A DNA stretch of 64,000 bases from Flaviaestuariibacter flavus. Its GTDB lineage: Bacteria; Bacteroidota; Bacteroidia; Chitinophagales; Chitinophagaceae. The stretch spans positions 1-64,000 of the forward strand of contig NZ_SJZI01000042.1 in assembly GCF_004337505.1 (NCBI RefSeq), in the 5' to 3' direction. Under the pieces are notes generated by a model. The model was given only the letters and a program-made list of their open reading frames with translations, searched no databases and was not told the origin of the DNA. A program made the translations under genes and the position numbers. Each line of letters starts with the position of its first letter. Position 1 is the stretch's first letter. Shown piece by piece: positions 1 to 7,126 of the stretch.

Positions 1-350
1 ACCAGGCCTATGCGCCCTCCGAGGGCGACGTGAGCCGCCACAACGGCAAGGTGGTGGTATACCACAATGGCAAGTGGACGAGCTCGACCTCCGAGGTACG
101 TCTCGACAATGGCGCCACGGTGAACTCCCAGGGCCGCGTAACCTATAACGGTGAAAACCGCGACCTCGAAGAAGGCGAACACGTAACGAAGGCCGGACGC
201 TTCTTCGACAAGGCGGGCAACGCCATCGAGCACGGCTGGGATGCCACCAAGACCGGCGTGAAGAAAGGCGCCCAGGCGGTGGGCCATGCCGCCGAAAAAG
301 TGGGCAGCAAGGTGAAGGACGCCGTTACTCCCGATAAGAAGGATCAATAA
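1..350 (+). CDS. DUF6799-like protein, 5' end missing
   Basis: The reading frame is open from the first base of the window, so the gene starts upstream and the GTG at 30 is probably internal. The visible part has a repeating pattern of short strands and turns (DGK/NGK, LDNG, NSQG, LEEGE) that resembles the DUF6799 domain of Bacteroidota proteins; this match is from memory of the family. The last 45 residues are Lys/Ala-rich and probably helical (VKKGAQAVGHAAEKVGSKVK), then a charged tail. No catalytic motif is visible and the function is unknown. A strong terminator follows 22 bases after the stop. Confidence 0.6.
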   Translation, partial: QAYAPSEGDVSRHNGKVVVYHNGKWTSSTSEVRLDNGATVNSQGRVTYNGENRDLEEGEHVTKAGRFFDKAGNAIEHGWDATKTGVKKGAQAVGHAAEKVGSKVKDAVTPDKKDQ

Positions 351-371
351 GCGTTCTTTTTAGCAATAAAG

Positions 372-406
372 ATCCCCGCGGGCTGTTTGCTCGCGGGGAT
401 TTTTTT
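372..406 (+). terminator. Rho-independent terminator after the DUF6799-like gene
   Basis: ATCCCCGCG (372-380) pairs perfectly with CGCGGGGAT (392-400) across an 11-base loop, followed by a T run. Confidence 0.9.
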
Positions 407-425
407 GGCTTGGTCCACGGGAATA

Positions 426-560
426 TTTCTCGCAGAGGGCGCGGAGCGTTTCGCAGCGGGCACGGAGATGCTCGAGCTACCAACAGAAAGGTTTGGAGAC
501 ATTCCTGCTGCTGGCAATCAACTTCCTGCTCAAGACAGCGGGAGGGGCCCTGCGGGCGGA
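426..560. repeat. Left inverted-repeat arm flanking the GxxExxY gene
   Basis: This arm mirrors 1084-1220. From the outside inward it holds a CGCAGAGGGCGCGGAG-type block of phased GCAGAG/CGGAG words, then GAGCTACCAAC, then AGGTTTGGAG, GACAGCG and finally GCGGGCGGA. The same landmarks occur in the same order and at nearly the same spacing (84 versus 86 bases from CTACCAAC to GCGGGCGGA) on the other side in inverse orientation. The outer 60 bases match closely and the inner part is weaker. Confidence 0.8.
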
Positions 561-610
561 GTTGGTTGGTGACGACTTTGCCGATACATTACCACCTTAC
601 TACGAAGGTG

Positions 611-997
611 TTACCAGTTGCGGACATAGCGGTGGAAACCGTGCTTCAGGAGGGATACGTTGAAGTTGATCAGGTAGCCCAGCTTCTTTTCGTGGAGGCG
701 GAGGTAGGTGAGCATCTGCGATTCCGCTACCGGCTCCAGCGCCTTCACTGCTTTTAGCTCAATGATGACTTCGTCGTTTACCACGAGGTCCATGTAATAG
801 ACGTCGCCCAGGTCTTCGCCTTCGAAAATAAAGGTGATCGGAACTTCGGTGCTGACCCGGAAGCCGCGCTTGCGCAATACAACAGCAAGGGCTTTCTGAT
901 AAGCCGATTCCAGCAACCCGGGACCTAAGGCCTTATGCACATAAATAGACGCATCCAGGATGGCGCCGCCGATTTGGTTGAGTTCTTCTTTTTCCAT
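611..997 (-). CDS. GxxExxY family protein (PD-(D/E)XK nuclease-like)
   Basis: The 128-residue product carries the signature G27-x-x-E30-x-x-Y33 in GPGLLESAY, and a nuclease-type core with D70, E80 and K82 (MDLVVND then IIELKAV), as in PD-(D/E)XK folds. GxxExxY proteins are a sporadic family without an established biochemical role. I chose the ATG at 997 because the family begins close to the conserved MEKEELNQIGG segment; longer in-frame starts at 1033 and 1069 would add residues derived from flanking repeat DNA. The gene is isolated, points left, and sits inside a pair of about 136-bp inverted repeats. That arrangement looks like a small non-autonomous mobile module (inference). Confidence 0.85.
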   Translation of the reverse strand: MEKEELNQIGGAILDASIYVHKALGPGLLESAYQKALAVVLRKRGFRVSTEVPITFIFEGEDLGDVYYMDLVVNDEVIIELKAVKALEPVAESQMLTYLRLHEKKLGYLINFNVSLLKHGFHRYVRNW

Positions 998-1034
998 ACC
1001 CCCAAACCTGCGGCAGCCAGCACAGGATTCCATG

Positions 1035-1066
1035 TGAAAAACAACAGAATTTCCTGGGTTTTTTCC
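1035..1066. repeat. Motif shared with the GIY-YIG upstream region
   Basis: TGAAAAACAACAGAATTTCC followed by TGGGTTTTTTCCC closely resembles 2920-2951, upstream of the GIY-YIG gene. The motif is partly palindromic and lies just upstream of the GxxExxY start. Confidence 0.55.
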
Positions 1067-1083
1067 CATGGAAATCTCCCCCC

Positions 1084-1220
1084 TCCGCCCGTAGGGCGTC
1101 TCTCGCTGTCTCCGTTACAGCGCAAGGGTAGCTACCGTTAAGCGTGCCTCCCAACCTAAATGTTGGTAGCTCGAAGGCCTCCGTGCCCTCTGCGAAACGC
1201 TCCGTGTTCTCTGCGAGAAA
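1084..1220. repeat. Right inverted-repeat arm flanking the GxxExxY gene
   Basis: This is the inverse partner of 426-560. It reads inward from CTCTGCGAGAAA (1209-1220) through the CTCCGTGCCCTCTGCG block, GTTGGTAG (1162-1169), CGCTGTC and TCCGCCC (1084-1090). It abuts the 41-bp tandem array that begins at 1230. Confidence 0.8.
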
Positions 1221-1229
1221 AAAACCACT

Positions 1230-1432
1230 TGCGCGGGAAGAAACCTCCTTCCAGCCGGCGCGGGCTTTCTGCGCGTGGAAGAACCCTTGCTCCAATCCGG
1301 AGCGCCCTTTTGCGCGCGGAAGAAAGGCTCCTCCAAAATGGCGGGCGCTTTTGCGCGGGCGCAGTAGCCCGCTGCCATGGGCGCGGCCCTTTCTTCCGGG
1401 CGCAGCAGCCCCGCGCCGCCGGCGCCTGCAAC
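1230..1432. repeat. Degenerate 41-bp tandem array, five units
   Basis: Units begin at 1230, 1270, 1311, 1352 and 1393 and are 40 or 41 bases long. Most start with TGCGCG(G/T/C)GGAAGAA or TGCGCGGGCGCAG and end with GCGC(C/T)(C/T)TT. The period is not a multiple of three, so this is unlikely to be coding. Units 4 and 5 can fold into short GC hairpins (GCGGGC with GCCCGC). It lies between the right arm of the GxxExxY module and the DUF6261 gene. Confidence 0.75.
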
Positions 1433-1514
1433 AAGGGTGCAAAAAGAAACGGGCCGCCGCTTGCAAAGGCCCAATCCCTGCCGTAACTTAATAGGAACAA
1501 AAAACCCTTGTCAT

Positions 1515-2270
1515 ATGAGATCAAAAGCTTTACACTTAACCCCGCTCACGAACGAGGAATTCATCCAGTTTTTCACCCAGCTTCTCAAGGCCATCGACAC
1601 CGACCCGCTGCCGATGCCGGCCGTCATGCTGGGCGCCAAGGCCAGCGTTGCCGCGCACCTCGAAGACATCAGCCTGCTCTTCAAGCGCGACCACGCCTCG
1701 CGTCTCACCCAGAAGCTCGTGCAGCTGGACGGGCGCCGCGACGACTTCGTAGTCGGGCTGCAGGACCTCTGCGAGGGCCACTGCTATAACCCCGACGAAG
1801 CCCTCCGCGAGCAGGCCGCCCTCCTCGACCGCCGTCTCGAGGTGTACGGGCCCCGCATCTACAAGCAGAACTACCAGCAGGAGACAGCCATCATCAACGC
1901 CCTCGTGCGCGACTTCCGCGAGGACCCCGACTGCGCCGCCGCCGTCGCTGCCCTCGGCCTCCGCACCTGGATCGACGCCCTCGACCGCACCAACAAAGAG
2001 TTCGACGCCCTCTTCCTCGAGCGCGCCGCCCTCGAAGTCGACAAAGACATCCCCTACACCATGATCCAGAAGCGCGACGAGATGCGCGTGGCCTACGAGA
2101 ACCTGCTCAACAAGCTCGATGGCTTCTACCACACCGCCGAAGGCGCCGAACCCTGGGGCCGCATGGTGAAGCTGGTGGAGATACTGACGCAGGAGTATCG
2201 GGAGATTGTGAGTGCCAGGAAAGGAAGGAAGGAGGCGAGGAAGGAGAAGGAGGGAACGGCGGAGGCGTGA
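1515..2270 (+). CDS. DUF6261-like protein
   Basis: The 251-residue product is almost entirely helical and acidic, with an N-terminal SKALHLTPLTNEEFIQFF segment that resembles the start of DUF6261 proteins of Bacteroidota (assignment from recall, moderate confidence). No catalytic motif, signal peptide or membrane segment is visible. The frame extends upstream to 1377 through the 41-bp repeat array, but the ATG at 1515 is the better start because the upstream residues are repeat-derived and Pro/Ala/Arg-rich. The C-terminus ends in a Lys/Arg/Glu-rich tail. A terminator follows 23 bases downstream, so the gene is transcribed alone. Confidence 0.7.
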   Translation: MRSKALHLTPLTNEEFIQFFTQLLKAIDTDPLPMPAVMLGAKASVAAHLEDISLLFKRDHASRLTQKLVQLDGRRDDFVVGLQDLCEGHCYNPDEALREQAALLDRRLEVYGPRIYKQNYQQETAIINALVRDFREDPDCAAAVAALGLRTWIDALDRTNKEFDALFLERAALEVDKDIPYTMIQKRDEMRVAYENLLNKLDGFYHTAEGAEPWGRMVKLVEILTQEYREIVSARKGRKEARKEKEGTAEA

Positions 2271-2293
2271 ATTCTTTAATGGATTGTAATAAT

Positions 2294-2319
2294 AAAGCCG
2301 CTGCGGGTGCAGTGGCTTT
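2294..2319 (+). terminator. Terminator after the DUF6261-like gene
   Basis: AAAGCCGCTGC (2294-2304) pairs with GCAGTGGCTTT (2309-2319) with one G-T pair, followed by a T-rich tract. Confidence 0.8.
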
Positions 2320-2410
2320 TGCTTTTTAATAATGCTGCGGCCGGCCCGCCACCAATCAATCGGTGCGGGAATGCCGGTCGGGCCGGTTTCTTTTTCTAAA
2401 AAGAGGGTTT

Positions 2411-2658
2411 GTCATCCTGATGCGCAGCATCAGGATCTCTCTAGGTACTAGTAGGAGGCGGCCTGCTGATGCCCGGCAAGATCCTGATCGCAAGCGGCAT
2501 CCTGATGCGAAGCATTAGCGGGTCTCTGTACCTACTGGAAAGGGTCGGGGCCTTGGTTACGGGTGGCATCTTGTGCTTCCCGTCAGGAGCTCTGTAAGTA
2601 CTGCCAGGAAGAGACGTTCTGCGCCGTTAAGATCCTGATCGCAGGCGATCAGGATGAC
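2411..2658. repeat. Palindromic intergenic repeats, CATCCTGATGC family
   Basis: GTCATCCTGATGCGCAGC with its inverse ATCAGGATC recurs at 2411-2435, 2500-2530 and 2629-2657, and again outside this interval near 2783-2812. The first and last copies (GTCATCCTGAT...ATCAGGATGAC) face each other and could form one long stem. No ORF with recognisable content lies here. Confidence 0.7.
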
Positions 2659-2679
2659 AAAGCGTTTATTGTTCAAAAG

Positions 2680-2730
2680 GTGCGCCCCGCGAGACACTCA
2701 GGTGGCCGGTAGATGCGTGTGCGGGGCGCA
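2680..2730. repeat. GC-rich hairpin element, copy 1
   Basis: TGCGCCCCGC (2681-2690) pairs with GCGGGGCGCA (2721-2730). The segment CCGGTAGATGCGTGTGCGGG is identical in copy 2 at 2831-2883, while the other half of the loop differs. Confidence 0.75.
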
Positions 2731-2830
2731 GGGAAGTGCCAGGACAAGAAGACTCTTTAATAGCGAGGCCTGTTCCGCGGCAAGTTCCTGATGCTGCGCA
2801 TCAGGATGACAATAGCTCAATAAGAGATAA

Positions 2831-2883
2831 GTGCGCCCCGCAAAGGATTTAGTGTAGCCGGTAGATGCGTGTGCGGGGCGCAC
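2831..2883. repeat. GC-rich hairpin element, copy 2
   Basis: It has the same outer stem (GTGCGCCCCGC with GCGGGGCGCAC) and the same 3' loop half as copy 1 about 150 bp upstream. It lies about 100 bases before the GIY-YIG gene. Confidence 0.75.
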
Positions 2884-2919
2884 GGTAAGTGTTGCGTATA
2901 CCTCAACAGGAGGTGCTGT

Positions 2920-2951
2920 TGAAAACAACAGAAATTCAATGGGATTTTCAC
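2920..2951. repeat. Motif shared with the GxxExxY upstream region
   Basis: TGAAAACAACAGAAATTC then AATGGGATTTTCACC matches most positions of 1035-1066. It lies 36 bases before the GIY-YIG start. Confidence 0.55.
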
Positions 2952-2986
2952 CGGGTTATTCCAGCAGGCAGCTGGAGTTTTGATTC

Positions 2987-3304
2987 ATGAAAGAACACCG
3001 CTACTTCGTCTACATCCTTACCAATGCAGGGCGCACGGTGCTCTATACCGGCGTCACCAACGACCTGGCGCGGCGCCTGCAGGAGCATGCGGGTGGCACT
3101 CATGACGGCTTCACCAAAAAATACCGGGTGCGCCACCTGTTGTACTACGAAGAATTTGGATGGATACAGGAAGCTATCGCCCGCGAGAAGCAAATCAAAA
3201 GCTGGCCGCGGAGGAGGAAGGAGGCGTTGGTGGGGTCGGTGAATCCGGGGTGGGTGTTTCTTGAAGGGAGTTTTCGCAATGTTATTCCAGGTGACAAGCC
3301 CTGA
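2987..3304 (+). CDS. GIY-YIG domain nuclease-like protein
   Basis: The 105-residue protein is a stand-alone GIY-YIG domain. The VYI and YTG halves of the signature are in YFVYILTN and VLYTGVTNDLARRLQEH, with the conserved Arg and His of the helix after them, and the FTKKYRVRHLLYYEEF and AIAREKQIKSW segments are typical of the YhbQ/UPF0213 group. Such single-domain proteins are presumed DNA endonucleases of uncertain physiological role. The length fits the family (90-110 residues). It is monocistronic and preceded by 700 bases of repeat DNA, including a motif shared with the GxxExxY locus. Confidence 0.9.
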   Translation: MKEHRYFVYILTNAGRTVLYTGVTNDLARRLQEHAGGTHDGFTKKYRVRHLLYYEEFGWIQEAIAREKQIKSWPRRRKEALVGSVNPGWVFLEGSFRNVIPGDKP

Positions 3305-3321
3305 TGCTGTCGGGAAGCCAT

Positions 3322-3410
3322 GGCGCCTGATAGGTTGCTATGGGCTTGGGCAGGGTTATTGATGATGAACACGGGCGCCCGGCTTCGCCGGATGTAACCT
3401 ATATGGCGCC
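3322..3410. repeat. Imperfect dyad in the gap before the helicase gene
   Basis: GGCGCCTGATAGGTT (3322-3336) is nearly the inverse complement of AACCTATATGGCGCC (3396-3410), 13 of 15 matching. The rest of the 3305-3632 gap shows nothing else I can support except TACCTTTA at 3577, a near match to the -7 promoter motif. Confidence 0.45.
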
Positions 3411-3632
3411 CCTTCAGGCCGCGATAGCTGGTCTTCGCCGCGCTGCTTTCTTACCGTTATACCCTACAGGCTGTTGCAGCATTACCTGAATATCAATTTC
3501 CCGGTTTCTGTTTCGTCCGAATAAAGCATCCCAAGCCGCTTCATTGGATCCTGCTAAAAATCCTAGCAACTCTTCCTACCTTTACCCTCTCCCAAACCAA
3601 CCCCAGAACCTCAAAACCCCAGAACCTTCCCT

Positions 3633-6600
3633 ATGGCCTACCGCACCGAACTGCTCGAGAAATTCCAGACTGAATACGCACGCCTCAACGAACAGCAAAA
3701 GAAGGCGGTGGACCAGATCGAGGGGCCGGTGATGGTGATCGCGGGGCCGGGCACGGGCAAGACGCAGATCCTGTCGGCGCGCATCGGCCGCATCCTGCTC
3801 TCCGACGCGCAGATCGAGCCCGATAATATCCTTTGCCTCACCTACACCGACGCGGGCGTGGTGGCCATGCGCCGCCGCCTCGCCGGATTTATCGGCCCGG
3901 ATGCCTACCGCGTGGCCATCCACACCTTTCACGCCTTCTGCAACGACGTTATACAAGACAACCTGGGCCTCTTTGAAAAGACCGCCCTCGACCCCATTTC
4001 CGACCTGGAGCGCATCGAGCTGCTCAAAGAGCTGATCGACGGCTTCGGCAAAGACCATCCCCTCAAGCGCTACCGCGGCGACGTGTACTTCGAGATGCAT
4101 TCGCTGCAAAACCTCTTTTCGCTCATGAAGCGCGAAGGCTGGAGCCCCGACTTCATCTGCCAGAAGGTAGACGAGTACCTCAAGAGCCTGCCGGAGCGCG
4201 ACGAATACATCTGCAAGCGCGCCACCAAGGAATTCAAGAAGGGCGACGTGCGCACCGACAAGATCGCCGAGCAGGAAGAGCGCATGCAGAAGCTGCTGGC
4301 CGCCTGCAAGGAGTTCACGAAGTTCCAGACGATGATGCGCCAGCGCAACCGCTACGACTTCGACGATATGATCAACTGGGTCATCGCGGCCTTCCAGGAA
4401 AACGAAGACCTGCTGCGCCAGTACCAGGAGAAATACCAGTACATCCTCGTTGACGAATACCAGGATACCTCGGGCTCGCAGAACCGAATCGTGGAGCTGC
4501 TCATTAATTACTGGGACAAGCCCAACGTGTTCGTGGTGGGCGACGACGATCAATCCATCTACCGCTTCCAGGGCGCCAACGTGGAAAACATGATGGCCTT
4601 CGGCTCCTCCTTCGGGCAGGACCTCATGACCGTAGTGCTCACCAACAACTACCGCTCCACGCAACCCATTCTCGATATCTCCAAAACCCTCATCGACCGC
4701 AACGAGGAGCGCCTCGTGAAGCAGATGGGCGGCCTTTCGAAAGACCTGAGAGCTTCCAACGAAGCCCTCGCCGCGCTGGAGCACGGTCCGGAGGTGCACG
4801 CCTACCGCACGCAGGGACAGGAGCTCATTGGCATCACCACGCGCATCGAAAAGCTCATCGCCGACGGCGTGGCGCCCAACGAGATCGGCGTCATCTACCG
4901 CGAAAACAAGTACGGCGAGGAGCTGGCGCAATACCTGCGCCTCAAGGGCATTCCCTTTTACACGCGCCGCAACCTTAATATCCTCGAGCAGCCCCTCATC
5001 CAGCAGCTGCTGCGCGTGCTCGACTACCTCTGCGCGGAGCACGACACGCCCTACGGCGGCGACGGCCTCCTCTTCGAGATCCTCCACTACGAGTGGTTCG
5101 GCATCCCGCCGCTGGCCATCGCCAAGGCCGCCATCGAGGTGAGCGACTTCAACTACAACGCCCGCGGCAAAGACAAGACCTCGCTGCGCCGCTATGTGTG
5201 CGAGCAGGCGCAACCCAAAGACCTTTTCGACTCGGGCCTGCACCCGCGTATTTGCGAAACGGTGCACATCCTCGAGCGCCTCATCGGCGCCGTGAAAAAC
5301 GAAACGCTCCAGAACCTGCTGGAGCGCGTGCTCCGCGAGGCGGGCTTCCTCGGCCACATCATGGATTCGCCCGAGCGCGGCTGGCTGCTGCAGCTCGTCA
5401 CCGGCTTCTACAATCACCTCCGCGACGAAACGCGCCGCCACCCCTATGCAACACTGGATGACTTCATGGGCCGCATCGAGCTGATGCGCCGCGAAGGCCT
5501 CGTGCTGCCGCTGGTGCAGGTGGCGGGCCACGAGCGCGGCGTAAACCTGCTTACCGCGCACGGCTCCAAGGGCCTCGAGTTCGACCACGTGTTTCTCGCC
5601 GGCTCTACGGCCTCCTCCTGGGAGAAGAAGCGCAAGCCTTTCTCCGGCTTCGCCTTCCCCGACACCCTCTTCGCCTCCAGCGCCAAGGGCAACGACACCG
5701 AGGAGCTGCGCCGCCTCTTTTACGTGGCGCTCACCCGCGCCAAGCAACACCTGTACATCTCTTTCTCCAACAGCACCGACGAAGGCAAGCTGCTGGAAGC
5801 CTCTATGTTCATCGCCGAGATCTTCGAGGAGCACCAGCTGCCCGTGCAGGCACAGGAGCTGCCGGAAGAAACGATCGCTGAGTTCCAGGTGCTGCAGCTC
5901 ACGGGCGTGTTCGCGCCCGAGGTGGCACCGCTGGAAGAGGAACTGCTGAACCGCGTGCTGGGCAACTTCCAGATGAACGTGTCGGCGCTCAACAACTACC
6001 TGCGCTGCCCGCTGGAGTTCTACTTCAAGAACGTGGTGCGCATTCCCTCGCCGCGCAACGAAGCGGCTGAATTCGGATCGGCCGTGCACCATGCGCTGGA
6101 GCAGCTTTTTGTCAAGATGAAGAAAGACGAGCAGCAGAACTTCCCGCAGCTCGACGACTTCCTCAACGACTTCACCTGGTATATGAACCGCAACCGCGAG
6201 TGCTTTACCCGTGAGCAGTTTGCGCGCCGCATGGAATACGGCCTCGAAATCCTGAAGCAGTACTACAACCGACACGTGGCGCACCTCAATAAGTTCGTGC
6301 TCATCGAGCACAACGTGAAGAGCGTGAACGTGGATGGCCTCCTGCTCAAGGGAAAGCTGGACAAGCTCGAGTTCAGCGGCAACAACGTCACCATCGTCGA
6401 CTACAAGACCGGCGACCCCGAGAAGAACAACGAGAAGTTTGCCCGCCCCAACCCGAAGATCCCCGCCGGTGGCGACTATTGGCGCCAGGCGGTGTTTTAC
6501 AAGATCATGATCGGCAACTACAAGCCCGAATGGAACGTGGAGCGCGTGGTGTTCGACTTCGTGGAGCCCAATAAGAAGAAGGAATACGTGCGCGAGGAGG

Positions 6601-6812
6601 TGCTGATCAACGAGATGGACCTGCAGGATGTGAAGGCGCAGATCCGCGATACCTATGCGGCCATACAGGAGAAGAAGTTTTATACCGGCTGTGGCTCGGA
6701 AGATTGCCACTGGTGCCGTTTTGTGAAGACCAACAAGATGGCTGTGGCGCTCCATGAACTGAAGCTGGATGAGGAGGAGAATAAGCGGAGCCTCCTGCGG
6801 GTGGTGGATTAG
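3633..6812 (+). CDS. UvrD/PcrA-type helicase fused to an Fe-S PD-(D/E)XK nuclease
   Basis: The 1059-residue protein opens with a superfamily 1 helicase: Walker A GPGTGKTQ at 38-45, Walker B DEYQD at 274-278, GDDDQSIYRFQGA, and motif VI-type FYVALTRAK. The last 300 residues are an AddB/Cas4-like nuclease with GKLDKLEF and IVDYKTG (D923, K925). C792 (CPLEFYF) together with C1020, C1025 and C1028 (CGSEDCHWC) probably bind a 4Fe-4S cluster, as in AddB. This joins helicase and nuclease in one chain, suggesting a role in double-strand break or branched DNA processing (inference). It is transcribed alone and followed by a GCAA-loop hairpin at 6833. Confidence 0.92.
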   Translation: MAYRTELLEKFQTEYARLNEQQKKAVDQIEGPVMVIAGPGTGKTQILSARIGRILLSDAQIEPDNILCLTYTDAGVVAMRRRLAGFIGPDAYRVAIHTFHAFCNDVIQDNLGLFEKTALDPISDLERIELLKELIDGFGKDHPLKRYRGDVYFEMHSLQNLFSLMKREGWSPDFICQKVDEYLKSLPERDEYICKRATKEFKKGDVRTDKIAEQEERMQKLLAACKEFTKFQTMMRQRNRYDFDDMINWVIAAFQENEDLLRQYQEKYQYILVDEYQDTSGSQNRIVELLINYWDKPNVFVVGDDDQSIYRFQGANVENMMAFGSSFGQDLMTVVLTNNYRSTQPILDISKTLIDRNEERLVKQMGGLSKDLRASNEALAALEHGPEVHAYRTQGQELIGITTRIEKLIADGVAPNEIGVIYRENKYGEELAQYLRLKGIPFYTRRNLNILEQPLIQQLLRVLDYLCAEHDTPYGGDGLLFEILHYEWFGIPPLAIAKAAIEVSDFNYNARGKDKTSLRRYVCEQAQPKDLFDSGLHPRICETVHILERLIGAVKNETLQNLLERVLREAGFLGHIMDSPERGWLLQLVTGFYNHLRDETRRHPYATLDDFMGRIELMRREGLVLPLVQVAGHERGVNLLTAHGSKGLEFDHVFLAGSTASSWEKKRKPFSGFAFPDTLFASSAKGNDTEELRRLFYVALTRAKQHLYISFSNSTDEGKLLEASMFIAEIFEEHQLPVQAQELPEETIAEFQVLQLTGVFAPEVAPLEEELLNRVLGNFQMNVSALNNYLRCPLEFYFKNVVRIPSPRNEAAEFGSAVHHALEQLFVKMKKDEQQNFPQLDDFLNDFTWYMNRNRECFTREQFARRMEYGLEILKQYYNRHVAHLNKFVLIEHNVKSVNVDGLLLKGKLDKLEFSGNNVTIVDYKTGDPEKNNEKFARPNPKIPAGGDYWRQAVFYKIMIGNYKPEWNVERVVFDFVEPNKKKEYVREEVLINEMDLQDVKAQIRDTYAAIQEKKFYTGCGSEDCHWCRFVKTNKMAVALHELKLDEEENKRSLLRVVD

Positions 6813-6832
6813 GAAAGAATTGAATTCTGGAG

Positions 6833-6862
6833 CCAAAGGCGTCGCGCAAGCGACGCCTTTGG
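6833..6862 (+). terminator. Hairpin after the helicase-nuclease gene
   Basis: CCAAAGGCGTCGC (6833-6845) and GCGACGCCTTTGG (6850-6862) form a perfect 13-bp stem closed by a GCAA tetraloop. There is no T run; the family-1 repeat begins two bases later. Confidence 0.65.
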
Positions 6863-7011
6863 CGTCATTGCGAGCGGAGCGAAGCAAACTCCCTGAATAA
6901 AAGACTGACCGTAGCCAGTAAAAGCTTCAGCTGGCAAATTCTTGTGGCTTCGAACGCCCTGCGTAAATCCGGAGTTTGCTTCGCTCCGCTCGCAATGACA
7001 GCTTCGCTGTC
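6852..7011. repeat. Family-1 palindromic element, copy A
   Basis: The arms GTCATTGCGAGCGGAGCGAA... (6864-6892) and its perfect 29-bp inverse (6971-6999) enclose a 78-bp core that contains ACTGACCGTAGCCAG. Edge hairpins are GACGCC-TTT-GGCGTC (6852-6866) and GACAGC-TTC-GCTGTC (6997-7011). Related copies lie near 13612, 15511, 31437 and 55664. Confidence 0.9.
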
Positions 7012-7126
7012 GCTTCGCCCGTTACCTGCAACCTCAGAACCCTAGAACCATAAAACCTTCTTTTAGCCCTTCCTTAACCCGTCGCTATCCGCCATTGCCC
7101 TGAAAGACGTTAAGTTTGCCTTCTCC

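Noticed and set aside
1230-1432. A CRISPR array at the 41-bp repeats
   Set aside because: Units are contiguous and degenerate with no spacers, and no cas genes are present.
1377-1514. An N-terminal extension of the DUF6261-like gene
   Set aside because: The added residues come from the 41-bp repeat array and do not resemble the family start.
3582-6887. A 1101-codon open frame on the minus strand opposite the helicase gene
   Set aside because: The translation is a His/Leu/Val/Ala-rich shadow of a GC-rich gene with no family-like motif. The plus-strand frame has clear helicase and nuclease motifs.
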